A stretch of 64,000 nt of DNA from an uncultured Sulfitobacter sp. (GTDB lineage: Bacteria; Pseudomonadota; Alphaproteobacteria; Rhodobacterales; Rhodobacteraceae). How positions within the stretch are numbered: position 1 is the stretch's first letter; every line of letters begins with the position of its first letter. A program made the translations under genes and the position numbers. The notes beneath the pieces were generated by a model. It did not search any database, had not been told where the DNA came from, and was given only the letters and a program-made list of their open reading frames with translations. The DNA lies in NCBI RefSeq assembly GCF_947500075.1, contig NZ_CANMQS010000002.1, positions 744,001 through 808,000 on the forward strand, written 5' to 3'. Below, one piece after another: positions 58,542 through 64,000 of this stretch.

Positions 58542-59165
58542 TCAGCTGAGAGAGGTGACCCAGAGGATGGTCGCGTCTTCGGCGGAGGTGGAGATGACGT
58601 TGTGCCCCATGGTCGCGTCGTAGTATGCGCTGTCGCCGCGGCGCAGTTCCACCGGTTCGTAGAATTCGGTGTAGAGTTCGATCACGCCGGTGAGGACATA
58701 GAGGAATTCTTCGCCGTCGTGGCGCACCCAGCCGTCGAATTCCTCCATCCGGCGGGCGCGGATGCGGGCGCGGTAGGGCAGCATCTGTTTCTTGCGCAGC
58801 GTGTCGCCGAGCAATTCGTGTTCATAGGTGGTGGTGGCCTTGGCGGTGCCTTCGCCCGATTTGGTCACGGCCATGCGGCCATTGACCTTGTCCTGGGCAG
58901 GCGGCGTGAAAAGCTGCGGCACCGAGATTTCCAGACCCACAGCGAGCTTTTTCAGCGCGTCATAGGTGGGCGACATCTGCCCGTTTTCGATCTTGCTGAG
59001 GGTGGAGCGCGCCAGCCCTGCCTGTTTGGCCGCCTGTTCCAGTGTCCATTGGCGGCCCTTGCGCAATTCGCGGACGCGCGCGCCCAGATCCACGGGGGGG
59101 GCTGTGGCGGCGTCGCCATCCGCACGGGCGATTTCGATCAGCGAAACGGGAGCATCTTTGGTCAT
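58542..59165 (-). CDS. XRE-family regulator with cupin sensor domain
   Basis: A 207-residue regulator. The helix-turn-helix (about 29-80, VRELRKGRQWTLEQAAKQAG then ARSTLSKIENGQMSP) is joined to a C-terminal cupin barrel (about 130-205, containing HDGEEFLYVLTGVIELY and the later H in GDSAYYDATMGHNVIS). Such proteins usually repress a nearby catabolic or transport gene and respond to a small carboxylate or amine. It is divergent from the AMP-ligase gene, 65 bp away, the most likely target. The ATG at 59165 is preferred over an upstream start. Confidence 0.9.
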   Translation of the reverse strand: MTKDAPVSLIEIARADGDAATAPPVDLGARVRELRKGRQWTLEQAAKQAGLARSTLSKIENGQMSPTYDALKKLAVGLEISVPQLFTPPAQDKVNGRMAVTKSGEGTAKATTTYEHELLGDTLRKKQMLPYRARIRARRMEEFDGWVRHDGEEFLYVLTGVIELYTEFYEPVELRRGDSAYYDATMGHNVISTSAEDATILWVTSLS

Positions 59166-59230
59166 GCGGGTGCTATAGCCTGCGCCGCCCCCGGCTTGCA
59201 ACGTCTGGCCCCCTGCGCTAGCGACGGGGC

Positions 59231-60733
59231 ATGACCATGCCGACCTCTTCCTGGCCCGCCTGCCCTGCGCCGTTCAACATGGCCCGCCACGTGCTGACCG
59301 CCGCTGCTCCTGATCCTGACAAGACCGCCTTGTGCCTGCTCTATCCTGACCGGGCCGAGCGGTGGAGTTATGCCGCGCTGACCGCTGCTGTGCGTGGCAC
59401 CGCAACGGGGTTGCTGAGCGCGGGTCTTTCCCCCGGTGACCGGGTGCTGCTGCGGCTTGGCAATACGGTTGATTTTCCACTGGCCTATCTGGGCGCGCTT
59501 GCGGCGGGGCTGGTGCCGGTGCCCACGGCTGCGGCGTTGACCGAGGCGGAGGTGGCCAAGCTGTTGCCCGGCCTGAACCCGGCGCTGATCCTGCAAGACC
59601 CGGATGTGCCCTGCCCCGCGGATCCGCGCATCCTGCCGCTGGAGGCTCTGCGCGCCTTCCGCGCCCTGCCGCCCACGGATTGGCACATGGGCGATCCCGA
59701 GCGGCTAGGGTATATCGTCTATACCTCCGGCACCTCCGGCACGCCCTCTGCGGTGATGCACGCGCATCGCGCGATCTGGGCACGGGGGATGATGTTTGAC
59801 GGCTGGTACGGGTTGCGGGCCGACGACCGGGTGCTGCACGCAGGTGCGTTCAACTGGACCTATACGCTGGGCACCGGGTTGATGGACCCATGGACCTGTG
59901 GTGCCACCGCGCTCATCCCCGCCCCCGGCACCGCAGCGCAGGATCTGCCAGCGCTGCTCAAGGCCCATGAAGCGACGATCTTTGCAGCCGCCCCCGGTGT
60001 CTACCGCCAGATGCTGAAAGGGCGCGCGCAGGTTGACCTGCCGCATCTGCGCCATGGGCTGAGCGCGGGCGAAAAGCTGGCCGACCCGGTGCGCGCAGGC
60101 TGGCGCGCGGCCACGGGCACGGCGATTTTCGAGGCTTACGGCATGTCCGAATGCTCCACCTTCATCTCCGCCGCACCAGACGCGCCTGCGCAGAGCGGCG
60201 CACTGGGGTGCATCCAGCCGGGACGGCGCGTGAGCTTGCGGACGCACGGCGCGCAGGTGCCCGCAGGCACGCCGGGCACCATTGCGGTGCACCGCTCCGA
60301 TCCCGGCCTGATGCTGGGCTATCTGGGTGATCCCGACCAGACCGCCGCGCGGTTTGAGGGCGACTGGTTCCTGACCGGCGACATCGCCGTGCAGGACAGC
60401 GACGGTCAGATCACCTATCTGGGCCGCAACGATGATATGATGAACGCAGGCGGCTTCCGGGTCTCTCCGCTGGAGGTGGAAAGCGCCCTGGCGGATTTTC
60501 CGGGCCTCACTGGTATCGGTGCGGCGGAGGTGGAGGTGAAACCCGGCGCCTGCGTTATCGCGGCATTCTATACCGCCGCCCAACCGCTGGACGACGCGGG
60601 GCTGCACCGCTATGCCGAAACCAAGCTGGCGCGGTACAAACAACCGCGCCTTTATGTCCATCTGCCTGCCCTGCCAACCGGGGCCAACGGCAAGGTGCAG
60701 CGCCGCGCGCTGGCACCTCTCTATAAGGCCTGA
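59231..60733 (+). CDS. AMP-dependent acyl-CoA ligase (benzoate-CoA-ligase-like)
   Basis: A 500-residue adenylate-forming enzyme with the phosphate loop YTSGTSGTPSAVMH (the usual lysine after the loop is absent), the motif EAYGMSECSTF, the A7 region WFLTGDIAVQDSDGQI, YLGRNDDMMNAGGFRV, and the C-terminal lysine in PTGANGKVQRRAL. The size fits the shorter benzoate/acyl-CoA ligase group. The substrate is not readable. A second ATG six bases in is possible. It is followed two bases later by a DsbA-like gene and is divergent from the XRE-cupin regulator, likely its controller. Confidence 0.85.
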   Translation: MTMPTSSWPACPAPFNMARHVLTAAAPDPDKTALCLLYPDRAERWSYAALTAAVRGTATGLLSAGLSPGDRVLLRLGNTVDFPLAYLGALAAGLVPVPTAAALTEAEVAKLLPGLNPALILQDPDVPCPADPRILPLEALRAFRALPPTDWHMGDPERLGYIVYTSGTSGTPSAVMHAHRAIWARGMMFDGWYGLRADDRVLHAGAFNWTYTLGTGLMDPWTCGATALIPAPGTAAQDLPALLKAHEATIFAAAPGVYRQMLKGRAQVDLPHLRHGLSAGEKLADPVRAGWRAATGTAIFEAYGMSECSTFISAAPDAPAQSGALGCIQPGRRVSLRTHGAQVPAGTPGTIAVHRSDPGLMLGYLGDPDQTAARFEGDWFLTGDIAVQDSDGQITYLGRNDDMMNAGGFRVSPLEVESALADFPGLTGIGAAEVEVKPGACVIAAFYTAAQPLDDAGLHRYAETKLARYKQPRLYVHLPALPTGANGKVQRRALAPLYKA

Positions 60734-60735
60734 CC

Positions 60736-61377
60736 ATGCCCGACCCCATCAAACTTGATATCATGTCCGACCCGATCTGCCCCTGGTGCTATATCGGCAA
60801 GGCGCATCTGGATGTGGCCTTGCAGAACCACCCCGACCATCCCTTCGTGATCGAATGGCATCCGTTTCAGCTGAACCCCGACATGCCACGCGAGGGGATG
60901 GACCGGCGCGCCTATCTGGAGGGCAAATTCGGCGGCAAGGAAGGGGCCGTGCGTGCCTACGCCCCGGTCGTCGAACATGCGGAGAAAGCGGGCCTCACCA
61001 TCAATTTTGAAGCCATGCAGCGCACGCCCAATACGCTCAACGCGCACCGGCTGATCCACTGGGCGGGGGTCGAAGGGCGCCAGACCGCCGCCGTGGCCGC
61101 GCTGTTTCATGCCTATTTCGTCGATGCCCGTGATATCGGCGATGCAGAAGTGCTGGCCGATATCGCCGACAGCATCGAGATGGACGCGGCCGTTGTCACC
61201 CGGCTGCTGAGCACGGATGTCGATGCCGAAGACATCCGCAAACGCGATGCACACAGCCGCCAGATGGGGGTGAACTCTGTGCCGACTTTCATCGTGGCGG
61301 GCAAACATGCGGTGCCGGGGGCACAATCGCCCGCGCTCTGGACACAGGTGATCGAGGAACTGGCAGGGGCCGGCTGA
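60736..61377 (+). CDS. DsbA-family oxidoreductase (FrnE-like)
   Basis: A 213-residue thioredoxin-fold protein. The active site is CPWC in DIMSDPICPWCYIG, followed by the helical insert and the cis-proline segment GVNSVPTFIVAG. There is no signal peptide, so it is the cytosolic FrnE/2-hydroxychromene-isomerase-like subgroup, which carries out disulfide exchange or glutathione-linked isomerisation. Two bases separate it from the upstream ligase gene, so the two probably share a transcript and perhaps a pathway for an aromatic or thiol-containing compound. Confidence 0.9.
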   Translation: MPDPIKLDIMSDPICPWCYIGKAHLDVALQNHPDHPFVIEWHPFQLNPDMPREGMDRRAYLEGKFGGKEGAVRAYAPVVEHAEKAGLTINFEAMQRTPNTLNAHRLIHWAGVEGRQTAAVAALFHAYFVDARDIGDAEVLADIADSIEMDAAVVTRLLSTDVDAEDIRKRDAHSRQMGVNSVPTFIVAGKHAVPGAQSPALWTQVIEELAGAG

Positions 61378-61507
61378 CGCGGCAAGCGCTGTGGCACTTC
61401 GGCCATACTCCGTCGCCGTTGTGTGACATTCCTTTTGCATAGAGCGAATCGCTGGCCTAGGCTCATCGGCAATCGGAGCAAAGACTCCAAACCAATTGAG
61501 CGGGCAC

Positions 61508-61693
61508 ATGGCAGAACATACACACACACCTCACGGGGGTGCTCCCACCTCTGTTTCCAATCCTTCAGCTTTGCACTGCGCAGATGCGCGGCGTGACATG
61601 CGGGTCAAGGACCGCCGCAGCCCGCAGGCAACGCCGCTGTGGATGCAGGATTGCACCCTTTATCTGACGCCACATGACGAGTGTTTCGCATGA
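61508..61693 (+). CDS. Hypothetical small protein coupled to the cytidylyltransferase-like gene
   Basis: A 61-residue protein of unknown family: His/Thr-rich N-terminus (MAEHTHTPHGG), a basic middle (ADARRDMRVKDRRSPQA), then MQDCTLYLTPHDECFA. Three cysteines and several histidines could bind metal, but no recognised motif is present. A TTG start four codons upstream is possible. Its stop overlaps the next ATG by four bases (ATGA at 61690), which is the main evidence that it is real. The 130-bp region upstream has no recognised regulatory site. Confidence 0.55.
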   Translation: MAEHTHTPHGGAPTSVSNPSALHCADARRDMRVKDRRSPQATPLWMQDCTLYLTPHDECFA

Positions 61694-62115
61694 TCGTCAC
61701 TTCCGCGCTGCGCCACCGCGTCCTACTCACCTACGGCAGCTTTGACCTGTTCTCGCAAAAGCATGTTCGCCTTTTGCGCGATTTGTCCGGCATGTGCGAA
61801 GAGCTGATCGTCGGCTGCGCCACAGACGCCTATTGCATCGATCAGGCCGAACCCTGTGCCGTGCCCTACGCCGACCGCCGTGCCATGCTGGAGCATTGCC
61901 GCTTTGTGTCGCGGGTGATCCCCTTTGAGACGCTTGACCAGCAACATACTGATATCGTGAACTATAATGTCTCCGCGCTGGCGATGGGCCGGGAATGGCG
62001 GGGCCGCCTTGATGGTTTGCGCGATATTGTCAGACTGCTGTATCTGTCTGATACGGACCAACCCCCGATGCCGCTGACACGGGCCGCACCGGCACTTCAG
62101 GTCGCAATTTACTGA
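61690..62115 (+). CDS. TagD-like cytidylyltransferase homologue lacking catalytic motifs
   Basis: A 141-residue protein that aligns by eye along its whole length with glycerol-3-phosphate cytidylyltransferase (TagD): YGSFDLF, EELIVGCATDAY, PYADRRAMLEHCRFVSRVIPFE, then NYNVSALAMGREWRGRLDGL. The HxGH nucleotide-binding motif is replaced by SQKH (residues 22-25), and the RTEGIST motif near the C-terminus by SDTDQPP. The fold is likely kept but CTP transfer is doubtful. It might be a binding or regulatory protein. It is coupled to the small gene upstream. Confidence 0.7.
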   Translation: MIVTSALRHRVLLTYGSFDLFSQKHVRLLRDLSGMCEELIVGCATDAYCIDQAEPCAVPYADRRAMLEHCRFVSRVIPFETLDQQHTDIVNYNVSALAMGREWRGRLDGLRDIVRLLYLSDTDQPPMPLTRAAPALQVAIY

Positions 62116-62176
62116 TCTGCTCGAAATTGCCTGTTGCTGTGAACTCTACCACAGGTTAACCAGACGCTATTTGCGC

Positions 62177-62192
62177 GTCACCTCGAGGTGAC
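62177..62192. promoter_or_regulatory. 16-bp perfect palindrome before the MFS gene
   Basis: GTCACCTCGAGGTGAC is a perfect inverted repeat with no spacer, ending 18 bases before the GTG start of the MFS transporter. The position fits a repressor operator or leader site. No adjacent regulator gene is present. Confidence 0.5.
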
Positions 62193-62210
62193 CCGCAATG
62201 GGGGTTTGGG

Positions 62211-63443
62211 GTGAGCGACAAGTTAGCGAATTTCCGCATGGGGCGAGGTGAGTTTGTCGCTTTGATCGCGATGATGTTCGCCACCATTGCCTTTTCGCTC
62301 GACGCGATGCTGCCCGCCCTGCCCGATATCGCGGCAGAGCTGTCCCCCGACATGGTCAATCAGGCACCGCTGATCCTGACAGCCTTTGTGCTTGGCATGG
62401 GCATTGGCACCTTTATCGCGGGCCCCTTGTCGGATGCCTTCGGGCGGCGGCGGATCATCTTCTTCAGCGCGATCCTCTATATCGCCTCCGCGGCTCTGGC
62501 CTATGTCAGCTGGTCGCTGGAGGTGCTGCTGGTTGCCCGCGTGTTGCAGGGGCTGGGTGCCTCCGGCCCCCGGATCGTCGCCGTGGCCATCGTGCGCGAC
62601 CTGTTTGCAGGGCGCGAAATGGCGCGGATCGTGTCGCTGGTGATGCTGATCTTCACGCTGGTGCCGGCCTTTGCGCCACTGATGGGGATGGTGATCATCA
62701 ACATGACCGGCTGGCGCAGCATCTTTCTGGCCTTCATGCTGTTCTCCGCCATCACCGTGATCTGGATGTCCGTGCGCCTGCCCGAAACGCTGGCCGTCTC
62801 CGACCGCCGTCCGCTGCGCTGGTCGCTGTTGTTCGCCGCTGTGGCCGAGATGTTCGCCAACCGCACCGTGATGCTGTCGATCCTGGTGCAGACCATGGCG
62901 ATGGCAATGCTCTTTACCACGCTGATGCTGGTGCAGCCGATCTATGAACACGTCTATGACCGGGCAGACAGTTTTCCATACTGGTTCGGCGCGGTCGCCG
63001 TGGTCGCGGGCACCTCCAGCCTCGTGAACGCCCGTCTGGTGGTGAAGTTCGGGATGCGGCACATGGTCAGTTCCATGTTGGGCTGGCAGGTGTTCATCAC
63101 CTCGCTCATGCTGGTGTTCAATCTGGGTGATCTGGCGCGGCCCTACGGCTTTGGCGCGTTCATCGTTTGGCAGACCTGCCTGTTCTTTCAGGCCGGTCTG
63201 ACGCTCGGCAACCTCAACGCCATCGCGATGGAGCCGATGGGCCATATCGCGGGCATGGCGGCTTCCATCATCGGCTCCATGGCCACCATCTTTGCGGCGC
63301 TCATCGCCTCGCCCGTGGGTCTGTTCTTCAACGGCACAATCATGCCGCTGATGGTGGCGGTCCTGATCATGGCGACGGTCGGTTTTGGCCTGATGATGGT
63401 GATGGGCCGGGATGATGAACCCCAGCCCGAAGCGGCAGAATAA
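62211..63443 (+). CDS. MFS multidrug efflux transporter (Bcr/CflA type)
   Basis: A 410-residue inner-membrane transporter with twelve predicted helices. The loop 2-3 motif is GPLSDAFGRRR and the helix 5 motif C-like stretch begins LVPAFAPLMG; the drug:H+ antiporter-1 Bcr/CflA subgroup starts with FSLDAMLPALPDIAAEL as here. It probably exports drugs or a metabolite. It starts with a GTG at 62211, which gives MSDKLANF. A 16-bp palindrome directly upstream suggests repression. Seven bases separate its stop from the convergent mfd gene. Confidence 0.88.
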   Translation: MSDKLANFRMGRGEFVALIAMMFATIAFSLDAMLPALPDIAAELSPDMVNQAPLILTAFVLGMGIGTFIAGPLSDAFGRRRIIFFSAILYIASAALAYVSWSLEVLLVARVLQGLGASGPRIVAVAIVRDLFAGREMARIVSLVMLIFTLVPAFAPLMGMVIINMTGWRSIFLAFMLFSAITVIWMSVRLPETLAVSDRRPLRWSLLFAAVAEMFANRTVMLSILVQTMAMAMLFTTLMLVQPIYEHVYDRADSFPYWFGAVAVVAGTSSLVNARLVVKFGMRHMVSSMLGWQVFITSLMLVFNLGDLARPYGFGAFIVWQTCLFFQAGLTLGNLNAIAMEPMGHIAGMAASIIGSMATIFAALIASPVGLFFNGTIMPLMVAVLIMATVGFGLMMVMGRDDEPQPEAAE

Positions 63444-63450
63444 CGCGCGC

Positions 63451-64000
63451 TCAGGCGGATTTCTTCTTGGCCGCCTTTTCCTTGGCAATCACATGTTCCG
63501 CCAGATCACGGGCAATCGCAAACGCCCCTTTGATCTTGTCGGCATCCTTCTTCCAGTCCCGCCGCACGACGATCTTGTTGTCGCGCACCTTGGCCAGCCC
63601 GCGCTGGTCCTGAATGAACTGCACCAACCCTTCGGGAGAGGCGAACTTGTCATTGTGGAACTGCACCGTCGCCCCCTTCGGCCCGCCATCCAGCTTGGCA
63701 ATGCCCGCGCGCTTGCACATCGCCTTGATCCGCACCACCAGCATCAGCGTGTTCACCTCACGCGGCAGTTTGCCAAATCGGTCAATCAACTCCGCCGCGA
63801 AGCCCTCAAGCTCCACCTTGGTGCTCAGACCTGACAACCGCCGATAGAGCCCCAAACGCACATCCAGATCCGGCACATAGGCCTCCGGGATCAGCACCGG
63901 CACGCCCAGATTGATCTGCGGCGCCCATTGCTCATCCGCCATCGACAGGCCTTCCATCTCCCCCGCCTTGATCTTGGCAATCGCCTCTTCCAGCATGGAT
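63451..64000 (-). CDS. mfd: Transcription-repair coupling factor Mfd (C-terminal 183 residues, 5' end outside window)
   Basis: The frame is open to the window edge, so only the C-terminal part is visible. It has segments typical of the Mfd D7 region: NLGVPVLIPEAYVPDLDVRL, YRRLSGLSTKVELEGFAAEL and DRFGKLPREVNTLM. Mfd removes stalled RNA polymerase and recruits UvrA. The C-terminus ends with a Lys-rich tail (KEKAAKKKSA). It converges with the MFS gene. Confidence 0.93.
   Translation of the reverse strand, partial: SMLEEAIAKIKAGEMEGLSMADEQWAPQINLGVPVLIPEAYVPDLDVRLGLYRRLSGLSTKVELEGFAAELIDRFGKLPREVNTLMLVVRIKAMCKRAGIAKLDGGPKGATVQFHNDKFASPEGLVQFIQDQRGLAKVRDNKIVVRRDWKKDADKIKGAFAIARDLAEHVIAKEKAAKKKSA

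Overview
The window is GC-rich and very densely coded. It reads as a chromosomal segment of a marine alphaproteobacterium of the Rhodobacterales (Roseobacter group). The support is the suf operon headed by a single-cysteine IscR-like regulator, CckA, an alphaproteobacterial GTTC-N7-GTTC SOS box at recA, CtaA of the Cox15 type, the usg protein, and the zwf-pgl-pgi order typical of Entner-Doudoroff users. I saw no phage, insertion sequence, CRISPR array or rRNA. The assignment to a group is an inference from gene content, not from a search.

Layout. 1-9.3 kb (minus strand): one long, mostly overlapping iron-sulfur assembly operon, iscR - group I cysteine desulfurase - sufB - small membrane protein - ybjQ - FkbM-type methyltransferase - sufC - sufD - two YIP1-like membrane proteins - sufS - rpiB (cut by the window edge). 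A 15-bp inverted repeat resembling an Irr/iron-control box lies upstream. 9.4-16.6 kb: a coupled hydrolase/unknown/HD-nucleotidase trio, two unrelated isocitrate dehydrogenases placed head to head, a class II amidotransferase, an Lrp regulator and an SMR transporter. 16.7-32.1 kb: typA, DUF1330, alaS, recA with its SOS box, a sulfotransferase-like gene, cckA, an RsmB-family methyltransferase, guaB, a reductive activator of corrinoid proteins and a SAM methyltransferase. 32.1-41.8 kb: tRNA-Gly(CCC) with a MerR gene running antisense into it, a zinc-ribbon protein, acyl-CoA ligase, thioesterase, GNAT, zwf-pgl-pgi, radical SAM, DUF2855 and usg. 42-49.7 kb: gyrA, an Ala/Thr-rich secreted protein, an M32 carboxypeptidase with ctaA, a TrmJ-like methyltransferase and a ThiE-like protein. 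49.7-64 kb: HupE and DUF4198, psuK-psuG, DUF502, patatin, 3-hydroxybutyrate dehydrogenase, a candidate small RNA, an orphan peptide-binding protein, an XRE-cupin regulator, an AMP-ligase with a DsbA-like protein, a small unknown gene coupled to a degenerate cytidylyltransferase, an MFS transporter and the 3' end of mfd.

Most genes are housekeeping. The unexplained structure is mainly between genes. (1) A dispersed, oriented repeat lies downstream of iscR and typA, with a shorter, diverged relative after the peptide-binding gene; the hairpin shared by the first two copies shows a compensatory base-pair change. (2) A promoter-like block of about 46 bp, nearly identical upstream of typA and the ThiE-like gene, is conserved well beyond its -35/-10 boxes. 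(3) A small-RNA candidate of about 77 nt upstream of the peptide-binding gene has its own promoter, hairpin and strong terminator. These three are the best candidates for something undescribed. The odd protein-level cases are the degenerate cytidylyltransferase with its coupled partner, the methyltransferase inside the suf operon, and the radical SAM protein with six extra C-terminal cysteines.
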